DNA from: a virus
IMG/VR virus record: IMGVR_UViG_3300036909_000535
Location: 1 to 35,632 of that record
Strand: one strand, 5' to 3'
DNA length: 35,632 nucleotides
The notes below the pieces were generated by a model. It saw only the letters and a list, made by a program, of their open reading frames with translations. It was not told the DNA's origin and did not search any database. The translations under genes were made by a program, and so were the position numbers. This document shows, one piece after another, positions 1 to 4,971 of this stretch (positions are counted from its first letter, which is position 1; each line of letters starts with the position of its first letter).

Positions 1-69
1 GATCGGGGAAGGCACCCAAGCGATATTTGACAATTGAATACGGAAAACGGCTCCGGCGACGGATGTCAT
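1..69 (-). CDS. Start of a leftward gene, cut by the window edge
   Basis: Only the first 23 codons are present: the ATG lies at 67-69 on the minus strand and the frame stays open to position 1. A strong SD (GAAAGGAAAGG, minus strand, plus positions 77-87) sits 7 bases before the ATG, which is why I call it. The visible residues begin MTSVAGAVFR and give no function. ATGTCAT (63-69) and ATGACAT (92-98) form an inverted repeat, so SD and start codon lie in or next to a hairpin. The gene diverges from the rightward operon, so 70-343 probably holds promoters for both directions. Confidence 0.5.
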   Translation of the reverse strand, partial: MTSVAGAVFRIQLSNIAWVPSPI

Positions 70-343
70 TTTAATACCTTTCCTTTCTCAGATGACATTC
101 GCTACCCGGTCGAATCACCATGTCCCCGCAAACGTCCCCGGCGAAGATCGTCGTGACATTTTTGGGCAGAACGAGCTTGCCCCTGGGATTTACGATGCGG
201 CGAATTGGCCTGGTGTAACACGGCCTCCTGACGGAGGCGCCCAACCTGGGCAACGTTCGGACTGGGAAGCAAGCTGGAGAGTCGGATTCAAAGCGAACCC
301 GCGGGCCTCATAACCCCGCGGGAAGTGTGGTGGGAAAATACAA
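70..343. promoter_or_regulatory. Divergent non-coding leader with several hairpins
   Basis: No convincing gene is seen here. The stretch separates two divergent transcription units and should contain promoters, but I see no clear -35/-10 pair. It is rich in perfect hairpins: GCCTCC/GGAGGC (223-238, loop TGAC), GCCCA/TGGGC (239-251, loop ACC) and CCCGCGGG/CCCGCGGG (298-322, 9-nt loop). The first ribozyme follows immediately at 344, so these hairpins would lie in the 5' leader that it cuts off. Confidence 0.4.
298..322 (+). other. 8-bp GC hairpin upstream of the first ribozyme
   Basis: CCCGCGGG at 298-305 pairs with CCCGCGGG at 315-322 around the loop CCTCATAAC. The arm is self-complementary, so it is both a direct and an inverted repeat. 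No T-tract follows, so it is not an intrinsic terminator. Confidence 0.5.
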
Positions 344-443
344 TTCGTCCTGAAGATGGCTGGTGTGGCACACCGGCCGAAATTTATGCCTGATTGGCGC
401 GAAGCGCAGACACCGCGGAGCGGTGGGAGCATGAATAGGCGAA
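344..443 (+). ncRNA. Type I hammerhead ribozyme, copy 1 (large stem III)
   Basis: Stem I is TTCGTC (344-349) with GGCGAA (438-443). The core is CTGAAGA (350-356) and GAAA (379-382). Stem II is 358-378 with a GGC apex. Stem III starts with A382-T436 and runs 8 bp to C389-G429. Predicted cleavage is after A437. Stem III carries a 39-nt branched extension with two perfect hairpins (397-407 and 411-425), absent from the other copies. All conserved catalytic positions of the family are present. Confidence 0.85.
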
Positions 444-447
444 AGCT

Positions 448-464
448 CAGGTGGAAAGGACCTG
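448..464 (+). promoter_or_regulatory. SD-presenting hairpin 1
   Basis: CAGGT (448-452) pairs with ACCTG (460-464) around the 7-nt loop GGAAAGG, the ribosome binding site of the gene starting at 475. Confidence 0.75.
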
Positions 465-474
465 GTTGAACGAT

Positions 475-876
475 ATGGCAAAAGGAATAGTAGTTCGTTG
501 CGAAGATTGCCAGCATTTGGAAGAGCCCTGCGAGGACTGCCGGGAGGCAATGCAGGATGAGGTCTTGGCCGCGGACTTTTTGCGCGAAGAGACGGATCCG
601 GAAACGGGATGCACTTCCGAAGAAATGGATCCGGTGGGGCCAAACGGGTTGATCGAAACCAGGATCAACGAACTGACCGACGCAGGGTACGACTCGCTGC
701 CAGGCGCGGCCGAGGATGCAAGAACGTCCATGGCCCAGGTGGCCTCGGTGTACGACGAGGATCTGGAATCGGAGCCGCTTCAGTTCAAGGACCTGGTGAG
801 CGAAGCGGACGCGGAAAGCGAGTTCTGCGATTCCCCAGGCTGCCGGTGCAACAGGATTCACGTGAGCGTGGAATGA
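475..876 (+). CDS. Acidic protein with CxxC pairs, unknown function
   Basis: 133 residues. The start is ATG 475, downstream of SD hairpin 1. A GTG at 451 is in frame but lies inside the SD hairpin, so I reject it. The N-terminus has CEDC (about residues 9-12) and CEDC (19-22), a small zinc-knuckle-like arrangement, and the C-terminus has CDSPGCRC, possibly a second metal site. The middle is very acidic. It is the first gene of the ribozyme-punctuated operon, and its stop overlaps the next start (ATGA at 873). Function is not recognised; a small metal-binding or protein-binding phage factor fits. Confidence 0.75.
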   Translation: MAKGIVVRCEDCQHLEEPCEDCREAMQDEVLAADFLREETDPETGCTSEEMDPVGPNGLIETRINELTDAGYDSLPGAAEDARTSMAQVASVYDEDLESEPLQFKDLVSEADAESEFCDSPGCRCNRIHVSVE

Positions 877-1037
877 CACCTAAGACAGGTTCCCCTGTGG
901 TGTTCACCTGCCAATGTTCCCGTTGCGGAAAAAAGATCCCGGTCGGGGAGGCGTTCGTGTTTGGCGACGAAACGCGGCCTTACTGTGAGGATTGCATGGT
1001 GCAGGTGGTGGCGGAAGCCGTTGCGCTTCCGAAGTAG
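873..1037 (+). CDS. Small zinc-ribbon protein
   Basis: 54 residues, starting at ATG 873 inside the ATGA overlap with the upstream gene, so translation is probably coupled. CQCSRC (about residues 13-18) and CEDC (38-41) form a likely four-cysteine zinc ribbon, CxxC-x19-CxxC. Small zinc-ribbon proteins are common in phage early regions and usually have no assigned function. The stop TAG (1035-1037) touches the first base of ribozyme copy 2. The two genes upstream share one ribozyme unit, so this gene has no ribozyme of its own. Confidence 0.7.
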   Translation: MTPKTGSPVVFTCQCSRCGKKIPVGEAFVFGDETRPYCEDCMVQVVAEAVALPK

Positions 1038-1094
1038 TTCGCCCCGATGAAGGCCTGGTGGCGCCAGGTCGAAACGCCGTGAGGCGTCGGCGAA
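1038..1094 (+). ncRNA. Type I hammerhead ribozyme, copy 2 (U4C variant)
   Basis: Stem I TTCGCC (1038-1043)/GGCGAA (1089-1094). Core CCGATGA (1044-1050), where the family has CTGANGA, so position 4 is C instead of U. Stem II 1052-1070 with loop TGGCG. GAAA 1071-1074. Stem III A1074-T1087 plus 4 bp with a GTGA GNRA loop. The cleavage triplet is GTC, with the cut after C1088. It begins at the base after the upstream stop codon. Confidence 0.85.
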
Positions 1095-1098
1095 AGCC

Positions 1099-1115
1099 CC
1101 CGTGGAAAGGACGGG
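1099..1115 (+). promoter_or_regulatory. SD-presenting hairpin 2
   Basis: CCCGT (1099-1103) pairs with ACGGG (1111-1115); the loop is GGAAAGG. It serves the gene at 1128. Confidence 0.75.
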
Positions 1116-1127
1116 TTTACAAACGTT

Positions 1128-1907
1128 ATGGCAAACAAGAACAGAAAAGAAGCAGTTGCAGTCGCGGAAAAATCGCAATTCGTGCCGGTGAAGTTCGACG
1201 AAGCGACGACGGCCGCCATTCGATCCGAGATCCTCGCAAAACTGGAAACTCTGGTAGCGCGGGCGAAAGTCTCGGTGAAGGTCGAGGAATCGGACGACGC
1301 GACGGACTCCGGGTACGTGAGTCTTGGGTTCTCGGTGGACCTGGGAATCGCGGACGGAGACTTCGAGAAGATCGTGGAGCAGGCGCTCGGCAGCCGTCAG
1401 GTGGCGGTCGAGGACTTCGCGGTTACGGCGCCGTATGTGGCCGTGGACCTGGTGTACCGGAACGAAGCCGGCGCGCCGGTTCCCTCGATGCAGACGCTGT
1501 GGATCGAGCGGGCGAAGGACTTCGAGGGTGTGAATCCGGAATGGCTCGGGCGTAAGTATCACGTGCCCGACCCGGACGACGACCTGGATCCCCAGTACCC
1601 GTACGAGTTCACGGTGGTTGGGCTGCGCACGACGGCGAAGAAGACGCCGATCGCGGTCGAGTGCACGGATCCGCTGGGCAACGGCGCGATCGAGTTCTAC
1701 GGCGCCAAGGACCTGGAAGGGTTGCTGGCGGCCGCGGGCGATCGGAAGAAGGCGGAGGCGACCTGGAAGTCGTCGATGAAACCGGCGCACGTGAAGCTGG
1801 TGGAGGAAGCGCGGGTGAAGGCCAAGGAAATTGGCGCGGACGCCGCGTGGGAGGAAGTGTACGCGAAGTGGGAAGCGGCCACGGAGAAGCAGTCGGCCGC
1901 CGCGTAA
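1128..1907 (+). CDS. Unrecognised 259-aa phage protein
   Basis: ATG 1128 follows SD hairpin 2. The first ~60 residues are helical and charged. A middle part (about 60-190) alternates hydrophobic and polar residues and looks like a mixed beta domain. The last ~70 residues are a lysine/glutamate/alanine-rich helix ending in SAAA. No catalytic motif, signal peptide or membrane segment is visible. It is the largest gene of the first 5 kb. Its stop TAA (1905-1907) directly abuts ribozyme copy 3. I do not recognise the family. Confidence 0.8.
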   Translation: MANKNRKEAVAVAEKSQFVPVKFDEATTAAIRSEILAKLETLVARAKVSVKVEESDDATDSGYVSLGFSVDLGIADGDFEKIVEQALGSRQVAVEDFAVTAPYVAVDLVYRNEAGAPVPSMQTLWIERAKDFEGVNPEWLGRKYHVPDPDDDLDPQYPYEFTVVGLRTTAKKTPIAVECTDPLGNGAIEFYGAKDLEGLLAAAGDRKKAEATWKSSMKPAHVKLVEEARVKAKEIGADAAWEEVYAKWEAATEKQSAAA

Positions 1908-1975
1908 TCGCCCTGAAGATGGGGAGTCGGCAACTCCCCGAAAACGGCCCGAAAAGGAGGCGGGCCGTTAGGCGA
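1908..1975 (+). ncRNA. Type I hammerhead ribozyme, copy 3
   Basis: Stem I TCGCC (1908-1912)/GGCGA (1971-1975). Core CTGAAGA (1913-1919). Stem II GGGGAGT/ACTCCCC (1921-1939) with a CGGCA loop. GAAA 1940-1943. Stem III is 9 bp from A1943-T1969. The cut is after A1970. The stem III loop reads AAAAGGAGG, itself an SD-like sequence. It starts right after the upstream stop codon. Confidence 0.85.
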
Positions 1976-1980
1976 AAGCC

Positions 1981-1997
1981 CTCATGGAAAGGATGAG
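1981..1997 (+). promoter_or_regulatory. SD-presenting hairpin 3
   Basis: CTCAT (1981-1985) pairs with ATGAG (1993-1997); loop GGAAAGG. It serves the gene at 2010. Confidence 0.75.
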
Positions 1998-2009
1998 ACA
2001 AACACGAAT

Positions 2010-2240
2010 ATGAAAAGACTACAGAGACAGAACAGAATTCTGCGGAACATGTTGCGCGCGATGGGAGTGGAGTTCAACACCTTCGCCACTACGACCGGGG
2101 CCCTGAGCATTGGGGTTCAGTCAGGGCCTTCGAAGCTGCGCACGATGTTGCGCGAGAAGGCGGACGGCTCGTGGACGGTCAGGAATCCGCGGCCGGGCTA
2201 CAGCCGCAGCGAGCGGTTCCATTTCGAGAACGCGGCATGA
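2010..2240 (+). CDS. Small basic protein, unknown function
   Basis: 76 residues from ATG 2010 after SD hairpin 3. The first ~20 residues form a basic amphipathic helix (MKRLQRQNRILRNMLRAM). The rest is polar with several Arg and Lys, for example RNPRPGYSRSERF near the end. It could bind nucleic acid, but there is no recognisable domain. The stop overlaps a possible short downstream frame (ATGA at 2237). Confidence 0.7.
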   Translation: MKRLQRQNRILRNMLRAMGVEFNTFATTTGALSIGVQSGPSKLRTMLREKADGSWTVRNPRPGYSRSERFHFENAA

Positions 2241-2347
2241 TCCGGCCCTGCGTATGCGGGACATCGGCCACATGCCGGTGTGGTGCCCAGGTAGTGCTCC
2301 TGCGTGGCCGGATTTTTTTGGGCGCGCAGAGAGAATCTTCGCCCTGA
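2237..2347 (+). CDS. Possible 36-aa cysteine-rich peptide
   Basis: An ATGA overlap with the preceding gene opens a 36-codon frame with CVCG and CRCG motifs (CxC-x5-CxC), a plausible single metal site. Without it, 2241-2337 would be the only sizeable unexplained gap between genes and ribozymes in this operon. Its stop TGA (2345-2347) lies inside the catalytic core of ribozyme copy 4, as also happens at copies 6 and 9. That fits the local pattern and supports the call, but the frame is short and could be chance. Confidence 0.4.
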   Translation: MIRPCVCGTSATCRCGAQVVLLRGRIFLGAQRESSP

Positions 2348-2404
2348 AGAGGCTTCCGTGGCGCGGAAGCGAAATGCCCCCAAGAAGTAGGGGGCATAGG
2401 CGAA
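2338..2404 (+). ncRNA. Type I hammerhead ribozyme, copy 4
   Basis: Stem I TTCGCC (2338-2343)/GGCGAA (2399-2404). Core CTGAAGA (2344-2350). Stem II GCTTCCG/CGGAAGC (2352-2370), loop TGGCG. GAAA 2371-2374. Stem III is 8 bp, A2374-T2397 to C2381-G2390. The cut is after A2398. Confidence 0.87.
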
Positions 2405-2408
2405 AGCC

Positions 2409-2425
2409 CGGCTGGAAAGGAGCCG
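2409..2425 (+). promoter_or_regulatory. SD-presenting hairpin 4
   Basis: CGGCT (2409-2413) pairs with AGCCG (2421-2425); loop GGAAAGG. It serves the gene at 2438. Confidence 0.75.
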
Positions 2426-2437
2426 AATCAAACGAAC

Positions 2438-2824
2438 ATGGCAAACAATAAAGTGATGGTGAGAGAGCGTCCGGACTGCGATGTGTGCAGGGCGGAGGAT
2501 CAACAGACGCCGGCGTTGTACAGCGCGAAGCTCCCCGGATGGGGCGGCATGTGCTGGGCAAACCTGTGCCAGGTGCATTTCGACGGCCTGGGCTGCCGAT
2601 TGGGATTGGGCACGGGTCAGGCGCTGGTGAAGGATACCAGGAATCGTCTTCCCGTCCAGGAAAAAATCCGCCTGGAGGATCTGGTGGAACCGCTGAAGGA
2701 ACACGCGATCGGCGGCCAGCATCACGAAGCGCTCCAGGGCGCTATCGTGGTGGACGTCTTTGTGGTGGCGTTGACCCCGGTCGAGGTTATGGTACTGGCG
2801 GCGCTCAACAACCTGGAATGGTAG
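2438..2824 (+). CDS. Phage zinc-finger protein, paralogue of the gene at 4947
   Basis: 128 residues from ATG 2438. Residues ~13-55 hold CDVC, then a segment ending GGMCWANLCQVHF, then a glycine-rich LGLGTGQAL stretch. The gene at 4947 has the same order: CDFC, GPWRNMC..HF, GVGIGHGQRL. I take the two as paralogues of a small phage zinc-binding family that I have seen only as hypothetical proteins. The C-terminal half differs, with a hydrophobic helix near residues 105-125. The stop TAG (2822-2824) abuts ribozyme copy 5. Confidence 0.78.
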   Translation: MANNKVMVRERPDCDVCRAEDQQTPALYSAKLPGWGGMCWANLCQVHFDGLGCRLGLGTGQALVKDTRNRLPVQEKIRLEDLVEPLKEHAIGGQHHEALQGAIVVDVFVVALTPVEVMVLAALNNLEW

Positions 2825-2886
2825 TTCGCCCCGATGATGGCCGGATGGCTTCCGGCCGAAATCCCCCGCTCAGGGGGATAGGCGAA
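2825..2886 (+). ncRNA. Type I hammerhead ribozyme, copy 5 (U4C variant)
   Basis: Stem I TTCGCC (2825-2830)/GGCGAA (2881-2886). Core CCGATGA (2831-2837). Stem II GGCCGGA/TCCGGCC (2839-2857), loop TGGCT. GAAA 2858-2861. Stem III A2861-T2879 plus 6 bp, loop GCTCA. The cut is after A2880. Confidence 0.83.
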
Positions 2887-2890
2887 AGCT

Positions 2891-2907
2891 GGGCTTGAAA
2901 GGAGCTC
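2891..2907 (+). promoter_or_regulatory. SD-presenting hairpin 5
   Basis: GGGCT (2891-2895) pairs with AGCTC (2903-2907, one G-U); loop TGAAAGG. The ATG is only 3 bases past the stem, at 2910. Confidence 0.7.
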
Positions 2908-2909
2908 TT

Positions 2910-3113
2910 ATGAAACGTGAAATGAAACTCTGCTGGCTTGGGCTTTTTGTCTTCGTTATTGCGTTTGCAATCCTGGATAGTCTTGAGCATCCAAATGCCT
3001 CGCAAACTGACAGGCATGTTTGGCGAGAAGCTACCTCCGAGAGAGCTAAACGCAATAGTGAATTCGACAAGGCTCTCCGGGAAAATGAAGAGGAAAGAAA
3101 TTCGCCCCGATGA
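2910..3113 (+). CDS. Small membrane-anchored protein
   Basis: 67 residues from ATG 2910. After a short basic start (MKREMK), residues ~7-22 (LCWLGLFVFVIAFAIL) form one membrane segment or an uncleaved signal anchor. The remaining ~45 residues are charged and probably helical. By the positive-inside rule the tail would face outward. Function unknown. The stop TGA (3111-3113) is the last three bases of the CCGATGA core of ribozyme copy 6, so a terminating ribosome would sit on the ribozyme. Confidence 0.72.
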   Translation: MKREMKLCWLGLFVFVIAFAILDSLEHPNASQTDRHVWREATSERAKRNSEFDKALRENEEERNSPR

Positions 3114-3160
3114 GTTCCTGTAGCGCAGGGACGAAACCGCCAGACAAGGCGGTCGGCGAA
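3101..3160 (+). ncRNA. Type I hammerhead ribozyme, copy 6 (U4C variant)
   Basis: Stem I TTCGCC (3101-3106)/GGCGAA (3155-3160). Core CCGATGA (3107-3113), whose last bases are the upstream stop codon. Stem II GTTCCTG/CAGGGAC (3114-3132), loop TAGCG. GAAA 3133-3136. Stem III A3136-T3153 plus 5 bp, loop AGACAA. The cut is after C3154 (GTC). Confidence 0.85.
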
Positions 3161-3164
3161 AGCT

Positions 3165-3181
3165 CCGGTGGAAAGGACCGG
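3165..3181 (+). promoter_or_regulatory. SD-presenting hairpin 6
   Basis: CCGGT (3165-3169) pairs with ACCGG (3177-3181); loop GGAAAGG. It serves the gene at 3192. Confidence 0.75.
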
Positions 3182-3191
3182 CTAAAAGATT

Positions 3192-3659
3192 ATGATGGTC
3201 GAATTTGAAGATCATTGCGAACGGAATCGGACCGATCTGCTGGCATATTTGGACAGGAGTGAGAAAGCAATGGCAAAACGAAACGAAGCGCAGTTGGAAT
3301 CCGAGGAACTGGCACGGGCGGAAAAGCAGATGCAAAATCGCCTGTTGGCAATCCCCGCCAGGTATCACGGCATAAACCTGCTACTGGCGCCCTGCTACGA
3401 GGTGCGTCTACATCCAGGCGAGCAGGGGATCGGCATGGTGTACAAAGTGGGGGCCAGCAGGTTCTATGCCGTGCCGGTGAACCACCAGGAGATGTGTTAC
3501 GAGGACGCATCGTTGGAACTGGTGATTGCTTGGCTGTACGGCAAGCAGGGTGTTGGGATCGAAGTGGAGGAACAGCGGAAGACTCTGGCGAAACTGGAGG
3601 GCCAGAGAGCGTTTTTCGCTGGAGATGATCCTGAAGGAAACGCTGCGGACACCTTGTAA
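3192..3659 (+). CDS. Coiled-coil protein, unknown function
   Basis: 155 residues from ATG 3192; a second ATG follows at 3195. Residues ~1-55 are a charged helix rich in Glu, Arg, Lys and Gln (EKAMAKRNEAQLESEELARA), likely coiled coil. Residues ~60-115 look globular with mixed strands. Another charged helix comes near 120-140 (EEQRKTLAKLEGQRAFF). No catalytic motif is seen. The stop TAA (3657-3659) abuts ribozyme copy 7. Confidence 0.77.
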   Translation: MMVEFEDHCERNRTDLLAYLDRSEKAMAKRNEAQLESEELARAEKQMQNRLLAIPARYHGINLLLAPCYEVRLHPGEQGIGMVYKVGASRFYAVPVNHQEMCYEDASLELVIAWLYGKQGVGIEVEEQRKTLAKLEGQRAFFAGDDPEGNAADTL

Positions 3660-3718
3660 TCGTCCTGAAGAGTTCGGGCGGCGCCCGGATGAAACCGGCC
3701 TCTACAGCCGGTAGGCGA
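3660..3718 (+). ncRNA. Type I hammerhead ribozyme, copy 7
   Basis: Stem I TCGTC (3660-3664)/GGCGA (3714-3718). Core CTGAAGA (3665-3671). Stem II 3672-3690, 8 bp with a GGC triloop. GAAA 3691-3694. Stem III A3694-T3712 plus 5 bp, loop CTCTACA. The cut is after A3713. It starts right after the upstream TAA. Confidence 0.85.
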
Positions 3719-3723
3719 AAGCC

Positions 3724-3740
3724 AAGCTGGAAAGGAGCTT
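3724..3740 (+). promoter_or_regulatory. SD-presenting hairpin 7
   Basis: AAGCT (3724-3728) pairs with AGCTT (3736-3740); loop GGAAAGG. It serves the gene at 3745. Confidence 0.72.
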
Positions 3741-3744
3741 TGAA

Positions 3745-4089
3745 ATGGCAACAATACCAACAGAATTGACGAATGCCCAAATCACGCTTGTAAAGCTGAG
3801 AACCTGGGCTAGATCGATCGCGCGCCTGTCATTGGTGATGATGGCGGCCCGGTCTCTCGCAGAATGGGATGACGCGCAAACCTACATGGCGGAGCTGCTG
3901 GAACAGGCAGGAGATGCAATGGATCAAACGACTCCCGAGGAACAAGGCTTTGTTGGGAATCACAAGAAGTTGCAACCCAAGGAGGAGTTGCTGGCCCGCG
4001 GCGACCGGTTGTGGGAAGCTTTGCATAATTCTTGTGGCCTGGCCCTGTACCAGGAGCCCGGCGAAAAGCCATGGGAAGAAACGGAGTAG
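3745..4089 (+). CDS. Helical protein, unknown function
   Basis: 114 residues from ATG 3745. Composition and heptad spacing suggest an all-helical protein: helices about 8-40 (LVKLRTWARSIARLSLVMMAARSL), 42-57 and 78-100. There are no cysteines before residue 97 and no membrane segment long enough to be convincing, although residues 25-36 are hydrophobic. The stop TAG (4087-4089) abuts ribozyme copy 8. The family is not recognised. Confidence 0.75.
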   Translation: MATIPTELTNAQITLVKLRTWARSIARLSLVMMAARSLAEWDDAQTYMAELLEQAGDAMDQTTPEEQGFVGNHKKLQPKEELLARGDRLWEALHNSCGLALYQEPGEKPWEETE

Positions 4090-4156
4090 TTCGCCCCGAA
4101 GAGAACCTGGTGGCTCCAGGTCGAAATGGCCGGCCGGGAGGCCCGCCATAGGCGAA
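4090..4156 (+). ncRNA. Type I hammerhead ribozyme, copy 8 (U4C variant)
   Basis: Stem I TTCGCC (4090-4095)/GGCGAA (4151-4156). Core CCGAAGA (4096-4102). Stem II ACCTGG/CCAGGT (4105-4121), loop TGGCT, with a weak A-C closing step. GAAA 4123-4126. Stem III A4126-T4149 plus 4 bp, a C-C mismatch, then GGCC/GGCC. The cut is after A4150. Confidence 0.8.
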
Positions 4157-4160
4157 AGCT

Positions 4161-4177
4161 AGGCTGGAAAGGAGCCT
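4161..4177 (+). promoter_or_regulatory. SD-presenting hairpin 8
   Basis: AGGCT (4161-4165) pairs with AGCCT (4173-4177); loop GGAAAGG. It serves the gene at 4185. Confidence 0.75.
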
Positions 4178-4184
4178 TTGAAAA

Positions 4185-4523
4185 ATGGCAACAAGAGTGG
4201 CTATCACCATGCTGGTGCCCGATCCGGGCGCCGTGGTGACCGAGTATTTGCGGTACGCCGGGGTCGTGAGTGTTTACAGCATCATGCACACCGGGCGGCC
4301 CCCCATGGCGGTAGAAGGCAGGTTCGCGGATCGGGGGATGGTGTTGAAAGGAACGCATATCCTGCTGACCATGTATATGCAAGTAGGATTGGAAACGCAA
4401 GCGTTCTGGGTCACGCAACAGATCGATAGGCTGAAGAGCTTTCATGTGGCTGCGGTTGCATGGAAGGAAACCCACAGCTCAATCACGATCTTGGGAGACA
4501 CAAGAGCGGAAATTTCGTCCTGA
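4185..4523 (+). CDS. Unrecognised 112-aa protein
   Basis: ATG 4185 follows SD hairpin 8. The sequence alternates strands and helices: hydrophobic strand-like pieces at about 4-12 (RVAITMLVP), 26-33, 57-68 and 88-104, with two helices between them. No cysteine cluster, catalytic motif or clear membrane segment is seen. The stop TGA (4521-4523) is inside the CTGAAGA core of ribozyme copy 9, as at copies 4 and 6. Confidence 0.72.
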   Translation: MATRVAITMLVPDPGAVVTEYLRYAGVVSVYSIMHTGRPPMAVEGRFADRGMVLKGTHILLTMYMQVGLETQAFWVTQQIDRLKSFHVAAVAWKETHSSITILGDTRAEISS

Positions 4524-4576
4524 AGATGGGCCGGTGGGCGCCGGCTCGAAACCTCCCGCACAGGGAGGTAGGCGAA
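4514..4576 (+). ncRNA. Type I hammerhead ribozyme, copy 9
   Basis: Stem I TTCGTC (4514-4519)/GGCGAA (4571-4576). Core CTGAAGA (4520-4526), containing the upstream stop. Stem II GGGCCGG/CCGGCTC (4528-4547), loop TGGGCG. GAAA 4548-4551. Stem III A4551-T4569 plus 6 bp, loop GCACA. The cut is after A4570. Confidence 0.87.
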
Positions 4577-4581
4577 AGCCT

Positions 4582-4598
4582 CGCGGAGAAAGGACGCG
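4582..4598 (+). promoter_or_regulatory. SD-presenting hairpin 9
   Basis: CGCG (4582-4585) pairs with CGCG (4595-4598), extended by a possible T-G pair; loop GAGAAAGGA. It serves the gene at 4605. Confidence 0.65.
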
Positions 4599-4604
4599 GT
4601 GAAC

Positions 4605-4781
4605 ATGGCAAAAATTCATTTGCAGGACCAAAGGTTGTTTATCAATGCAGGCATGCGCTTTCCGGCGTGCTACGCAAAGGCTGAGCTGTTGGATACAGAT
4701 AAGTCCAGGCTTCCTTCCACGTCGGACCCGAAGCGGGTAACCTGTGGGAAGTGCCAGCGCCTGGCGAAGAGAAGAAAGTAG
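4605..4781 (+). CDS. Small CxxC protein
   Basis: 58 residues from ATG 4605; GTG 4599 in frame is less likely because other genes of this operon also start with AACATGGCAAA. CGKC near the C-terminus (about residues 47-50) with Cys22 could make a partial zinc site. The tail is basic (QRLAKRRK). It is the last gene of the contiguous ribozyme run; the next two starts use ordinary SD sites. Confidence 0.65.
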   Translation: MAKIHLQDQRLFINAGMRFPACYAKAELLDTDKSRLPSTSDPKRVTCGKCQRLAKRRK

Positions 4782-4788
4782 GGGCGGC

Positions 4789-4971
4789 ATGGCCAATTCT
4801 ATTGAGTATGAGGTGGAAGTGAAAGGAACGGATCGGTTGTATGGTCCGTATTCAAACAGAAAAGCCGCCAAAGATACGGCCCTTTCGACAGGGTATTCCT
4901 GCATTATCTGGCGGCGTAGTCGGGTCGCCTTGGAGGAGGTACCACCATGCACGGTGAAGAAAGAACAGTAG
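4789..4971 (+). CDS. Small protein, unknown function
   Basis: 60 residues from ATG 4789, 7 bases after the previous stop, with a G-rich weak SD (GGGGCGG). The first half looks like a beta hairpin followed by a helix (EYEVEVKGTDRLYGPYSNRKAAKDTALS). Its 3' end carries the GGAGG site of the next gene and overlaps it by 25 bases. No family is recognised. Confidence 0.65.
   Translation: MANSIEYEVEVKGTDRLYGPYSNRKAAKDTALSTGYSCIIWRRSRVALEEVPPCTVKKEQ

Noticed and set aside
92-313. 73-codon rightward frame in the leader
   Set aside because: No SD, overlaps several perfect hairpins, and the translated sequence has no plausible fold.
290-340. tRNA-like anticodon loop CTCATAA
   Set aside because: The stem is 8 bp with a 9-nt loop, no T-arm (GGTTCRA) follows at the right distance and no acceptor stem can be formed.
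609-872. Upstream part of the frame ending at 1037
   Set aside because: It overlaps the acidic gene in another frame, is Arg/Gly-rich as shadows are, and an ATGA start at 873 explains the real gene.
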